Assembly (NCBI GenBank): GCA_035264365.1
Contig: DATFQI010000018.1
Coordinates: 1 to 13,594, forward strand
Source: DATFQI01 sp035264365
GTDB lineage: Bacteria; Actinomycetota; Thermoleophilia; Solirubrobacterales; Solirubrobacteraceae
DNA length: 13,594 bases
Direction of reading: 5' to 3'
The notes beneath the pieces were generated by a model. That model did not search any database and was not told the DNA's origin. It was given only the letters and a program-made list of their open reading frames with translations. Below, one piece after another: positions 5,873-12,831 of this stretch (position 1 is the stretch's first letter; every line of letters begins with the position of its first letter). The position numbers were made by a program, and so were the translations under genes.

Positions 5873-8416
5873 CTACTCCGTCGTGACCGCCCGCAGCACG
5901 TCCACCTTGGACGCGCGCCGCGCGGGCGGGATCGCCGCCAGCACGCCCATGATCGAGGCGAGGATCACGACCGTGACCAGCGTCGCGACCGGGATCTCGA
6001 ACACGAAGCCGTCCTGGGCCAGCGGCCGCGACACGATCGCCGCCAGCGCGATGCCGAGCACGATCCCAAGCACCGCGCCGATCGCGGCGGTGATCACGGC
6101 CTCGGCGCGCACCATCCGCCGCACCTGGCGGCGCGACATGCCGACCGCGCGCAGCAGGCCCAGCTCGCGCGTGCGCTCGTGCACCGACAGCGCCAGGGTG
6201 TTGACGATCCCCAGCAGGGCCACGATCACCGACAGCGAGAGCAGCGCGTAGACGAGCCCGACGAGCGCGTCGACCTGCTTGTTCTGCTCGTCCTTGAAGC
6301 CCTCGATCGTCTGCGGCTTGGCGGCCGGGAAGCCGCTCAGCGCGGTCTTCTCGCCGTCCGTGACGCTCTCCGGGTCGTCGCCGGCGACGAGGAAGAACGC
6401 CACGTCCTTGGCGTCCCAGTCGGCCTCGAGCGACTCGTTGGAGGCGAGCACGCCGCCGATCACGCCGGCGCCGGGCTCGTAGATGCCCTTGACCTCGTAG
6501 TCGTCCTCGTTGCCGCGCGGGGCGGTCAGCCGCAGGTCGCTGCCGACCTTCAGGTCGTGCTCGGCGGCGAACTCCTTCGGCACGGCCACGCCGCTGGTGC
6601 CGAGTTGCGACAGCACGGAGTCGGAGCCGTCGTCCCACTTGAGCGTGATGACGTCGGCCGCGGTGTCCGGGTCGATGCCCGTCACGGTCGTGTTGCCGGT
6701 CTCGCCGACCACGCGGCCGGTCGCGAAGCGCAGCCGCGAGACCGCGGTCACCCCGTCGACCTGCGCGAGCGGCTCGGCGATGGCCGACGGCAGCGGGGAG
6801 AAGCCGTCCTCGTGGGTGACGATGCTCACGGCCTTGACCTGCTCGTCGATGCCCTGGTCGATCGTCGCGCGCAGGCCGGCGGCGAAGATCGCCACCAGCA
6901 CGACGAGCGCGACGCCGATCATCAGCGCCGACGCCGTGACGGCGGTGCGCTGGGGCTGGCGGCGCGTGTTCTCGCGGGCGAGCATGCCCGTCAGCCCCTG
7001 GAAGCGGGCGAGCGGCTTGCCGATCAGCCCGCTCAGCGGGCGCACGAGCGTCGGCGCCAGCAGCGCGAAGCCGAAGATCATCAGCAGCGTGCCGAGGCCG
7101 AGCACGAACGCGGTCGTGGCGGCGTCGCCCGGGTCTCCGAGCAGGCCCCAGAGCAGCAGCAGGACGCCGACGGCCTCGACGACGAGCGCGACGACGATCC
7201 GCCGGCGGCGCACCTTGCCGGTGCCGGGCGTGATGCTGTCGCGCATCGCGGCCACCGGCTCGATCCGGGTCGCGCGCCGCGCGGGCACGAAGCCCGAGAC
7301 GACCGTCGCGACGATGCCGACGACGAGGCCGGCGATGATCGTGCGCGGCTCCAGTACCGTGCTCGTCGTCCCGAGGTCGATCCCGAACGAGGACAGCAGC
7401 GCGGCCAGGCCGGGCGCGAGCGCCAGGCCGCACGCGATGCCGAGCAGCGAGGCGAGCACGCCGATCACGAACGTCTCGGCGAGCACCGAGCGCAGCACCT
7501 GGCCGCGCGAGGCGCCGAGCGTGCGCAGCAGCGCGAACTCCTTCGTGCGCTGCGCGACCGTCACGGAGAAGGTGTTGAAGATCAGGAACGAGCCCACCAG
7601 CAGCGCGACCGCGGCGAACACGAGCAGCGCCGTGCGGATGAAGCCGAGCGCGTCGGAGAGGTCCTGCGCCTGCTTCTCGGCCTGCTCCTTGCCGGTGCGC
7701 ACGGCGAACTCGGAGCCGAGCTCGCGCTGGATCGCCGCCTTCAGCTGCTCCGGCGTGGTGCCGCCCGAGGCGGCCACCGAGATGTCGTCGTAGCCGTCGT
7801 GGCCCGTGACGCTCTGCCCCTCGGGCAGCGTGAACAGCACCAGCCGCGAGCCGGCGAGGTTCTCGGAGTCGCCGAGCGTGACGATGCCGCTGACGTCGTA
7901 GGCCTTCGCGGGCGCGCGCCCGGCGACCGTGACCTTGTCGCCGACCTTGAAGCCGAACTCGTCGGCGGTGCCCTTGTCGATCGCGATCTGGCCGTCGGAG
8001 GACGGCTTGGCGCCCTCGACGTAGGTCAGCGGGTCGAAGCGCTCCGGCCCGGTGGTGACCGCGATCGTCGGCGGGCCGTTGGAGAGGATCGGCTCGCCGT
8101 CGCGGTCGAGCAGGTTCACGTCGGCCGAGACCGAGCCGTCGGCCTCCTCGACGCCGTCGACCGAGCGCACGCGATCGAGCGCGTCCGCCGGCATCGTCGG
8201 CGGCGCGGCGAAGTCCGCCTCGACGGCCAGCTTGGACTGCACGGAGACGTCGACGCCCTTCGAGGTCCGCTCGAAGAGGTCCTTGAACGACGCGTCGATC
8301 GTGTCGGTGAAGATGAACGTGCCGGCGACGAACGCGACGCCGAGCACCACCGCGAAACCGGTGAGGACCGTCCGCAGCTTCCGGGCCAGTAGACCCTTGA
8401 AGGCGAGCTTGATCAC
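5873..8416 (-). CDS. ABC transporter permease with two FtsX domains
   Basis: This 847-residue permease belongs to the MacB/LolC-like type VII superfamily, which uses ATP to drive mechanical work across the membrane (export, lipoprotein or lipid handling, or peptide sensing) rather than classic import. It starts with one anchor helix (about 17-37), an extracytoplasmic MacB_PCD-like domain (40-255), a first FtsX core with helices near 262-282, 315-340 and 360-380, two extra helices (407-426, 435-455), another helix (492-514), a second extracytoplasmic domain (515-715), and a second FtsX core with helices near 720-742, 772-795 and 808-830. The cores repeat the same motif: TKEFALLRTLGASRGQV (291-307) and TRELGLLRAVGMSRRQV (749-765). 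Ten helices and two cores in one chain suggest a complete permease unit. GTG 8416 shares GTGA with the ATPase stop. Substrate unknown. Confidence 0.92.
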   Translation of the reverse strand: MIKLAFKGLLARKLRTVLTGFAVVLGVAFVAGTFIFTDTIDASFKDLFERTSKGVDVSVQSKLAVEADFAAPPTMPADALDRVRSVDGVEEADGSVSADVNLLDRDGEPILSNGPPTIAVTTGPERFDPLTYVEGAKPSSDGQIAIDKGTADEFGFKVGDKVTVAGRAPAKAYDVSGIVTLGDSENLAGSRLVLFTLPEGQSVTGHDGYDDISVAASGGTTPEQLKAAIQRELGSEFAVRTGKEQAEKQAQDLSDALGFIRTALLVFAAVALLVGSFLIFNTFSVTVAQRTKEFALLRTLGASRGQVLRSVLAETFVIGVLASLLGIACGLALAPGLAALLSSFGIDLGTTSTVLEPRTIIAGLVVGIVATVVSGFVPARRATRIEPVAAMRDSITPGTGKVRRRRIVVALVVEAVGVLLLLWGLLGDPGDAATTAFVLGLGTLLMIFGFALLAPTLVRPLSGLIGKPLARFQGLTGMLARENTRRQPQRTAVTASALMIGVALVVLVAIFAAGLRATIDQGIDEQVKAVSIVTHEDGFSPLPSAIAEPLAQVDGVTAVSRLRFATGRVVGETGNTTVTGIDPDTAADVITLKWDDGSDSVLSQLGTSGVAVPKEFAAEHDLKVGSDLRLTAPRGNEDDYEVKGIYEPGAGVIGGVLASNESLEADWDAKDVAFFLVAGDDPESVTDGEKTALSGFPAAKPQTIEGFKDEQNKQVDALVGLVYALLSLSVIVALLGIVNTLALSVHERTRELGLLRAVGMSRRQVRRMVRAEAVITAAIGAVLGIVLGIALAAIVSRPLAQDGFVFEIPVATLVTVVILASIMGVLAAIPPARRASKVDVLRAVTTE

Positions 8417-9144
8417 GCCGCGACGGCCTTCATCAGGTCGAGCACGCCCTCGGTGGTCTCGCCGGCGCCGTCGTGGACGACCTCACCGTCGCGCAGCACC
8501 ACGATCCGCCCGGCGACCGACGCCGCCTGGGCGTCGTGCGTGACCATCACGACGGTCTGGCCGAGGTCGGCGGCGGCCGTGCGCAGCAGGCCGAGCACCT
8601 CCTCGGAGCTGTGGGTGTCCAGGTTGCCGGTCGGCTCGTCAGCGAACACGACCGCCGGCCGGTGCACGAGCGCGCGGGCGACCGCGACGCGCTGCTGCTG
8701 GCCGCCGGAGAGCTCGCTCGGCCGGTGCGTGAGGCGGTCGGCGAGGCCGACGCTGTCGATCAGGGCGTCGAGCCACTCCTTGTCGGGGCGGCGGCCCGCG
8801 AGCGTGAGCGGCAGCCTGATGTTCTCCTCGGCGGTGAGGACCGGCACGAGGTTGAAGGCCTGGAAGACGAAGCCGAGGCGGTCGCGGCGCAGCTGCGTGA
8901 GCGCCTTGTCGCCGAGGTTGCCGATCTCCTGCCCGTCGACGATCACGGAGCCGCTGGTGGGCTTGTCGAGCCCCGCCAGCAGGTGCATCAGTGTGGACTT
9001 GCCGGAGCCGGACGGGCCCATGATGGCGGTGAACTGGCCGGCGGGGAACTCCAGGGTCACGCCTCGGAGCGCCTGGACGGCCGCCTCGCCCTCGCCGTAG
9101 ACGCGGCGGAGGTCGGTGCAGGAGACGATCGCGGAGTCGGTCAT
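8413..9144 (-). CDS. ABC transporter ATP-binding protein, MacB/LolD type
   Basis: This 243-residue ATPase powers the FtsX permease encoded directly downstream (4-base GTGA overlap at 8413-8416). All nucleotide-binding motifs are intact: Walker A GPSGSGKST (43-51), Q-loop VFQAFNLVP (93-101), signature LSGGQQQRVAVARAL (145-159), Walker B VVFADEP (165-171) with catalytic Glu170, D-loop GNLD (173-176) and H-loop VTHD (201-204). The GNLDTHSSEEVL run after Walker B is typical of the MacB/LolD/FtsE group. ATG 9144 gives the expected N terminus (MTDSAIVSCTDLRRVYGEGE); an in-frame ATG at 9216 would add 24 residues with no family resemblance. No ribosome site is seen before 9144, while a weak -10-like CATATT ends seven bases upstream, so a leaderless transcript is possible. 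Confidence 0.94.
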   Translation of the reverse strand: MTDSAIVSCTDLRRVYGEGEAAVQALRGVTLEFPAGQFTAIMGPSGSGKSTLMHLLAGLDKPTSGSVIVDGQEIGNLGDKALTQLRRDRLGFVFQAFNLVPVLTAEENIRLPLTLAGRRPDKEWLDALIDSVGLADRLTHRPSELSGGQQQRVAVARALVHRPAVVFADEPTGNLDTHSSEEVLGLLRTAAADLGQTVVMVTHDAQAASVAGRIVVLRDGEVVHDGAGETTEGVLDLMKAVAA

Positions 9145-9233
9145 GGCAACGAATATGACCGGCAAGGCCCAATCCCCGGTTCGGCTAGCACCCGGTCGGG
9201 GTGGGGTTCCCCGCACTCCTGTCCGAAGGGGAA
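9145..9233 (-). other. 89-base gap between response regulator and ABC operon
   Basis: This is one of the few real gaps inside the minus-strand block, so an ABC-operon promoter or a terminator for the response regulator would be expected here. Near its right side is a small imperfect stem, GTGGGG-TT-CCCCgCAC (9201-9216), without a following T run on the minus strand. Just before the ATPase ATG, the minus strand reads CATATT seven bases upstream, a weak -10-like match. No convincing -35 element accompanies it. No operator could be assigned. Confidence 0.25.
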
Positions 9234-9896
9234 CTAGTTCGCGCGCAGGTACGCGAGCACGGCCAGGACGCGGCGGTGGTCCTCCACCGTCGGCGGCAGG
9301 TCGAGCTTGGAGAAGATCGACGTGACGTGCTTCTCGACCGCGCGCTCGGTCACGACCAGCGCCTCGGCGATCGCCGCGTTGGAGCGGCCCTCGGCCATCA
9401 GCCCCAGCACCTCGCGCTCGCGCGCGGTGATGCTCTCCAGCGGGTCCTCACGGCGGCGGCGGCCCAGCAGCAGCGCCACGACCTCCGGGTCGAGCGCCGA
9501 GCCGCCGTTGGCGACGCGCCGCACGGCGTCCGTGAAGGTGTCCACGTCGGACACGCGATCCTTGAGCAGGTAGCCGGTGCGCTCGGTCGACTCCGACAGC
9601 AGGTCGAGCGCGTAGGCCTCCTCGACGTACTGGGAGAGCACGAGCACGGCCGTCGAGGGCTGCTCGGCACGGATCCGGTGCGCGGCGCGCAGCCCCTCGT
9701 CGGTGTGCGTCGGCGGCATCCGCACGTCCACCACCGCCACGTCGGGCTTGTGCGCGCCCACCTTGCGCATCAGGTCCTCCGCGTCACCGGCCTGGCCGAC
9801 GACGTCGAATCCCGACTCCTCGAGCAGGCGCACCAGACCCTCGCGCAGCAGCACGGAGTCGTCGGCGACCACGACACGCAGTTCGCTCTGGCTCAT
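9234..9896 (-). CDS. NarL/LuxR-family DNA-binding response regulator
   Basis: This 220-residue two-component regulator has an N-terminal receiver (about 5-125) and a C-terminal LuxR-type helix-turn-helix (about 155-215). The receiver keeps the acidic pair Asp12-Asp13, phospho-acceptor Asp57 in VVDVRMP, Ser88 in the conserved Ser/Thr position and Lys112 in YLLKDR, so it should be phosphorylatable. The DNA-binding part begins at SITAREREVLGLMAEGRSN and includes the recognition helix region VTERAVEKHVTSIFSKL. The ATG start is clear. It lies 30 bases after a receiver-only regulator and 89 bases before the ABC transporter genes, which are plausible targets since NarL-type regulators often sit next to such exporters; that link is inference. 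No sensor kinase is encoded in the window. Confidence 0.93.
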   Translation of the reverse strand: MSQSELRVVVADDSVLLREGLVRLLEESGFDVVGQAGDAEDLMRKVGAHKPDVAVVDVRMPPTHTDEGLRAAHRIRAEQPSTAVLVLSQYVEEAYALDLLSESTERTGYLLKDRVSDVDTFTDAVRRVANGGSALDPEVVALLLGRRRREDPLESITAREREVLGLMAEGRSNAAIAEALVVTERAVEKHVTSIFSKLDLPPTVEDHRRVLAVLAYLRAN

Positions 9897-9926
9897 GAAT
9901 CGGGAAGCCTAGTGCGCTGGGCGGCG

Positions 9927-10280
9927 CTAAGGGAGAAGCTCCTGGACGCGATCCCCTGAGAGCTCGGCTTTCGGCACGAATCCGCGGGCGCCGGAGCGGG
10001 TCACGAGCGGCCCGAAGTCCGAGCCGTCGCGGGAGGAGACGAGGATCACGGTCGGCGCGTCGTCGCCGCCGGTCAGCCGCGCCGCCACGTCGAAGCCGTC
10101 GATGTCGGGCAGCTGCACGTCGAGCAGCACCACCTCCGGGCGGAGCCGGCCGGCCTCGGTGATCGCCTGGGCGCCGTCGGCGGCCTCGCCCACGACGTCG
10201 AACCCCTCGGCTTCGAGGAGCACGCGCGCGGAAGCGCGGAACGACGGGTGGTCGTCGACGATGAGGACCCGAGGACCCAC
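9927..10280 (-). CDS. Single-domain response regulator (receiver only)
   Basis: The 117-residue product consists of one CheY-like receiver and nothing else. Key residues are present: Asp9-Asp10, phospho-acceptor Asp54 in VLLDVQLPDIDGFD, Ser82/Ser83 in the Thr/Ser position and Lys104 in FVPKAEL. The stop TAG at 9927 follows almost directly after the last receiver helix, so no output domain was lost within readable sequence. Such proteins act through protein-protein contact, as phosphate sinks or as relay intermediates. The start is GTG 10280; no better start is seen, and the region between it and the rpe stop carries a strong inverted repeat. It lies 30 bases upstream of the NarL-type regulator and probably shares its transcript. 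Its kinase partner is not in the window. Confidence 0.86.
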   Translation of the reverse strand: MGPRVLIVDDHPSFRASARVLLEAEGFDVVGEAADGAQAITEAGRLRPEVVLLDVQLPDIDGFDVAARLTGGDDAPTVILVSSRDGSDFGPLVTRSGARGFVPKAELSGDRVQELLP

Positions 10281-10309
10281 GGCGACAAGTGTGATCGCGG
10301 CGTCAACGA

Positions 10310-10338
10310 CCGACGGTACGGCTGGCCGTACCAGTCGG
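10310..10338. promoter_or_regulatory. Strong inverted repeat between rpe and the receiver gene (operator or terminator)
   Basis: A perfect dyad GGTACGGC-TG-GCCGTACC occupies 10315-10332. It is extended by CCGAC (10310-10314) pairing with GTCGG (10334-10338), with only A10333 bulged. As RNA it forms a stem of about 12 pairs with a CTGG loop. It starts 15 bases past the rpe stop and ends 30 bases before the GTG of the receiver gene. There is no T run after it on the minus strand, so it is not a classical intrinsic terminator. It could be a GC-type terminator, a leader structure, or a binding site for a dimeric regulator. The symmetry is visible directly; the role is inference. Confidence 0.55.
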
Positions 10339-10352
10339 TGCGGCAGGTTCCC

Positions 10353-11030
10353 CTAGTGTGACCCGGCTTTCGCTGCTGACGCCTCGGCGATGCCGCGCAC
10401 GGCGGCCGCCGCGTCGGAGGCGCCGAACACCGCGCTGCCGGCCACGAACAGGCTCGCCCCGGCCTCGGCGCAGCGTCCGACGGTCCCGGCGCCGATCCCG
10501 CCGTCGACCTCGATGACCACCTCCGGGCTCGTGAGGGCGCGCAGGCGTTCGATCCGGCCCGGCGAGGCCTCCAGGAAGCGCTGGCCGCCCCAGCCCGGGT
10601 TGACGGTCATGCAGAGCACGAGGTCGACGTCGCCGGCGACCGCGGAGACCGCCTCGGGCGGCGTCCCTGGGTTGAGCGCCACGCCGGCGCGGCAGCCGGC
10701 GTCGCGGACGGCCTGCAGCGCGTAGTGCACGTGCGGGGTCGCCTCGACGTGCAGCGTGATGCCGTCGGCGCCCGCGTCCGCGAACGCCTGCACGTGGCGC
10801 TCGGGGCGCTCGATCATCAGGTGCACGTCGACGACCGCGCCGGCGTCGTGGACCTGCTCGCCGATCGCCTCCACCACGAGCGGGCCCATCGTGATCGGCG
10901 GCACGAAGTGGCCGTCCATCACGTCGACGTGGATCACGGTCGCGCCGGCGTCCAGCACCTTGCCGACCTGCTCGCCGAGCCGCGCGAAGTCCGCCGACAG
11001 TATCGACGGCGCGACGCCCGACCAGGTCAA
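10353..11030 (-). CDS. rpe: Ribulose-phosphate 3-epimerase
   Basis: Rpe interconverts ribulose 5-phosphate and xylulose 5-phosphate in the pentose phosphate pathway, in the cytoplasm. The 225-residue TIM barrel shows every family block: APSILSADF (7-15), HVDVMDGHFVP (34-44), DVHLMIERPERH (68-79), HVEATPH (94-100), GVALNPGTP (116-124), MTVNPGWGGQRF (141-152), IEVDGGI (173-179) and FVAGSAVFG (195-203). The expected metal ligands His34, Asp36, His70 and Asp176 are present. The start is assigned to TTG 11030, which shares TTGA with the stop of the zinc-ribbon gene; no ATG or GTG lies between there and the conserved APSIL block. The frame stays open upstream, but that is a shadow of the zinc-ribbon and rsmB genes. 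Proximity of rpe and rsmB is common in bacteria. Confidence 0.95.
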   Translation of the reverse strand: MTWSGVAPSILSADFARLGEQVGKVLDAGATVIHVDVMDGHFVPPITMGPLVVEAIGEQVHDAGAVVDVHLMIERPERHVQAFADAGADGITLHVEATPHVHYALQAVRDAGCRAGVALNPGTPPEAVSAVAGDVDLVLCMTVNPGWGGQRFLEASPGRIERLRALTSPEVVIEVDGGIGAGTVGRCAEAGASLFVAGSAVFGASDAAAAVRGIAEASAAKAGSH

Positions 11031-11254
11031 ATCGGCACCAGCATCGACTCGCGGCAGTGGTTGCACGCGTACAGCGCGGTGCTCGACATCCGCACGATCG
11101 TCGAGTGCTCGCCGCAGTTCGGGCACACCGAGGCCAGCTCGAAGCGGTGCAGGCAGTTCACGCAGCGGTAGCGGCCGGGCAGGTTCGTCGGCCGCAGCCA
11201 CGGCTCGCCGCAGTCCGGGCAGACGTCGCCGAGGTCGATGTCGTCGTCGCTCAT
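11027..11254 (-). CDS. Small double zinc-ribbon protein
   Basis: This 75-residue protein carries four CXXC pairs: CPDC (12-15), CVNC (31-34), CPNC (44-47) and CNHC (64-67). They can form two zinc sites, either as two successive ribbons or interleaved. The N terminus is acidic (MSDDDIDLGD) and there is no membrane segment. The start ATG 11254 shares ATGA with the rsmB stop, and the stop shares TTGA with the rpe start, so it is tightly coupled to both. I do not recognise a named family. Similar mini zinc ribbons bind RNA, DNA or proteins, and its position suggests a ribosome or RNA-related role, which is inference only. Intact cysteines, proper start and the overlap architecture make it a real gene despite its size. 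Confidence 0.83.
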   Translation of the reverse strand: MSDDDIDLGDVCPDCGEPWLRPTNLPGRYRCVNCLHRFELASVCPNCGEHSTIVRMSSTALYACNHCRESMLVPI

Positions 11255-12606
11255 GAGGCCTCCGAGCGCCGCAGCCTGGCGATGAAGAAGCCGTCGGTGC
11301 GATCGCGGTGTGGGAGCGTCTGCAGATACATGGGGCGCCTCCCATGCTGCCACAGGGACCAGTCCGAGGTGCTCAGATCCTCGGCGGTGAAGTCCTCCCG
11401 CCGCGCCAGGAAGGCATCGACGACCCCCTCGTTCTCGGCCGGGGAGATCGTGCAGGTCGAGTAGACGAGCGTCCCGCCGGGGCGCACCGCCTCGGCGCCG
11501 CTGCGCAGGATCGCGCCCTGGACGGCCGCCAGCTCGGCCGGGGCGCTCGGCGGCTTGCGCCAGCGGGCGTCCGGGCGCGCGGCGAGCGTGCCGAGGTCCG
11601 TGCACGGCGGGTCGACCAGCACGCGGTCGTACGCGCCGGGCTCCTGCGGCTCGGCGGCGTCGGCCGTGCGGACCTCGACCGTCCCCGCTCCCATGCGCGC
11701 AGCCGTGCGCGCGAGCGCCTGCGCCCGTCCGGGATGGCGCTCGACCGCCACCACGGAGCCACGGCCCTCCATCAGCGCGGCCAGGTGCGTGGTCTTGCCG
11801 CCGGGCGCCGCGCAGAGGTCGAGCACCCGCTCCCCCGGCTGCGGCGCGAGGACGCGCCCGACCGCCATCGCCGCGCGCGACTGCGGCATGAAGGCGCCCT
11901 GCTCCCACAGCGCCGAGCCGAACGCATCGAAAGCGCCCTCCAGCACGAGCCCCTCGGGCAGGCGGTCCGCGGGCCGGGTCGAGACGGGCAGCTCCGCCGC
12001 GAGCGCCTCCGCCGTCGTGCGCAGCGCGTTGGCCCGCAGGGCCGTCTCGGCCGGGCGGTTGCCGGCGGCCATCAGCGCGCGGGCGGCGTCCGCGCCGAGC
12101 GTCTCGAACCACAGCTCGGCGATCCACCCGGGATACGAGTGCCGCAGCGCGGCCTCGGCCGCCGTCGACTCCGGCAACGCCTCGACGAACGCGCGGCCCT
12201 CGCGCGCGGCACGCCGCAGCACGGCGTTGACGAGGCCGGCGCCGCGCGGCGCTTCCAGCTTGGCCAGCTCGACCGACTCGCCGACGGCGGCGTGCGCGGC
12301 GACGCCGTCCAGGAACGCCAGCTGGAAGGCGCCGAGGCGCAGCGCGGCCAGCACGGGCGGCTGCAGGCGCTCGACGGGCCGGCCCGCCAGCGCGGCGATC
12401 AGGTGGTCGAGCGTCGCCGCCCGCTGGACGGATCCGTAGGCGAGCTGGGTGGCGAGCGCCCGGTCGCGGGCGTCGAGCCCGGCGCGGCGTGCCTCCCCGT
12501 GCAGTGCCCGGTCCGTCCAGGCCTCCTGCTCGAAGACCCTCCGGAGGACCGCGTAGGCGACGGCGCGGGCGGGGGTCACAGCGGCCGCCGGACCGCGGGC
12601 GGTCAT
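11251..12606 (-). CDS. rsmB: 16S rRNA (cytosine-967-C5)-methyltransferase RsmB
   Basis: RsmB methylates C5 of C967 (E. coli numbering) in 16S rRNA using S-adenosylmethionine. The 451-residue protein has an N-terminal NusB-like RNA-binding domain (about 10-140, including DRALATQLAYGSVQ at 48-61 and GLVNAVLRR at 124-132). A linker leads to the Rossmann methyltransferase domain with SAM motif LDLCAAPGGKTTHLA (262-276), VDPPC (331-335) with the Cys that releases product, and STCTISPAENE (383-393) with nucleophile Cys385. The TDGFFIARLRR end (437-447) is typical. ATG 12606 lacks a clear ribosome site; an internal GTG at residue 10 is a possible alternative. It appears to be the first gene of its transcript: upstream is a divergent gene rather than the fmt gene often found there. 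Confidence 0.94.
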   Translation of the reverse strand: MTARGPAAAVTPARAVAYAVLRRVFEQEAWTDRALHGEARRAGLDARDRALATQLAYGSVQRAATLDHLIAALAGRPVERLQPPVLAALRLGAFQLAFLDGVAAHAAVGESVELAKLEAPRGAGLVNAVLRRAAREGRAFVEALPESTAAEAALRHSYPGWIAELWFETLGADAARALMAAGNRPAETALRANALRTTAEALAAELPVSTRPADRLPEGLVLEGAFDAFGSALWEQGAFMPQSRAAMAVGRVLAPQPGERVLDLCAAPGGKTTHLAALMEGRGSVVAVERHPGRAQALARTAARMGAGTVEVRTADAAEPQEPGAYDRVLVDPPCTDLGTLAARPDARWRKPPSAPAELAAVQGAILRSGAEAVRPGGTLVYSTCTISPAENEGVVDAFLARREDFTAEDLSTSDWSLWQHGRRPMYLQTLPHRDRTDGFFIARLRRSEAS

Positions 12607-12687
12607 GGGGTCCGGACCGGCTGGTCAAGCGCCGCCGGAACGGCTACGTTTGCCCGTGCCGGGCGAGATCGTGCAGGCCCCAATCCA

Positions 12688-12735
12688 GGTCCGTTTTCCG
12701 GTCTGATGCGCGTTTTCAAAGGGTCCGTTTTCCGG
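12688..12735. repeat. Pair of perfect 14-base direct repeats in the divergent intergenic region
   Basis: GGTCCGTTTTCCGG occurs at 12688-12701 and again at 12722-12735, a spacing of 34 bases, about three helical turns. A partial echo, CGTTTTC, sits between them at 12711-12717. The copies lie in the 225-base region between rsmB and the calcium-binding protein gene, upstream of the promoter candidates of the latter. In-phase repetition suggests a binding site for a regulator that contacts DNA twice on the same face. The repeats are directly visible; the regulator is unknown. Confidence 0.6.
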
Positions 12736-12758
12736 CTGCTCAAACCTTCGTCCAAACG

Positions 12759-12786
12759 CTGACAATTTCCCTAAAGGGTCTAATCA
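12759..12786 (+). promoter_or_regulatory. Candidate housekeeping (sigma-70 type) promoter for the calcium-binding protein gene
   Basis: CTGACA (12759-12764) resembles the TTGACA -35 box, and TAATCA (12781-12786) resembles a -10 box, with a 16-base spacer that contains the small palindrome CCCTAAAGGG (12769-12778). A transcript would begin near 12793, about 39 bases before the ATG. The region is AT-richer than its surroundings, which supports a promoter here. An alternative promoter type overlaps it. Confidence 0.4.
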
Positions 12787-12808
12787 AGTTGGGCGAAAGT
12801 GCCGAGTC
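12781..12808 (+). promoter_or_regulatory. Alternative sigma-28 (SigD/FliA)-like promoter
   Basis: TAATCAAG (12781-12788) and GCCGAGTC (12801-12808) resemble the TAAA / GCCGATAA boxes of flagellar-type sigma factors, with 16 bases between TAAT and GCCGA, close to the usual 14-16. Transcription would start near 12815, directly in front of the ribosome site. The match is imperfect in the last -10 bases and overlaps the sigma-70 candidate, so only one may be real. Confidence 0.25.
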
Positions 12809-12815
12809 ATGCGGT

Positions 12816-12823
12816 GGAAGGGG
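12816..12823 (+). promoter_or_regulatory. Ribosome binding site of the calcium-binding protein gene
   Basis: GGAAGGGG lies eight bases before ATG 12832. It is the clearest Shine-Dalgarno-like sequence in the window and fixes the start of a gene whose end is not visible. Most other starts here rely on overlap coupling instead. Confidence 0.7.
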
Positions 12824-12831
12824 ACTCTGAC

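Noticed and set aside
6179..8392. A 737-codon open frame on the + strand opposite the FtsX permease
   Set aside because: Its translation is almost entirely Arg, Ala, Gly, Asp, Glu, His and Val with no domain, as expected for the antisense of a GC-rich gene. The permease on the other strand has clear motifs throughout.
9145..9216. A longer ABC ATPase beginning at ATG 9216
   Set aside because: The extra 24 residues do not resemble the N terminus of this family, and the ATG at 9144 gives the standard length.
11308..12762. A 484-codon + strand open frame opposite rsmB
   Set aside because: Arg/Gly/Ala/Gln-rich with no recognisable domain. RsmB on the minus strand is unambiguous.
12769..12778. 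CCCTAAAGGG palindrome as an operator or terminator
   Set aside because: Four-base arms are too short to separate from chance, and it fits simply as promoter spacer sequence.
12781..12830. A riboswitch (for example a cyclic-di-GMP type) in the leader of the calcium-loop gene
   Set aside because: GGGCGAAAGTGCC looked suggestive, but no conserved core or paired helices of a known class could be built within the short leader.
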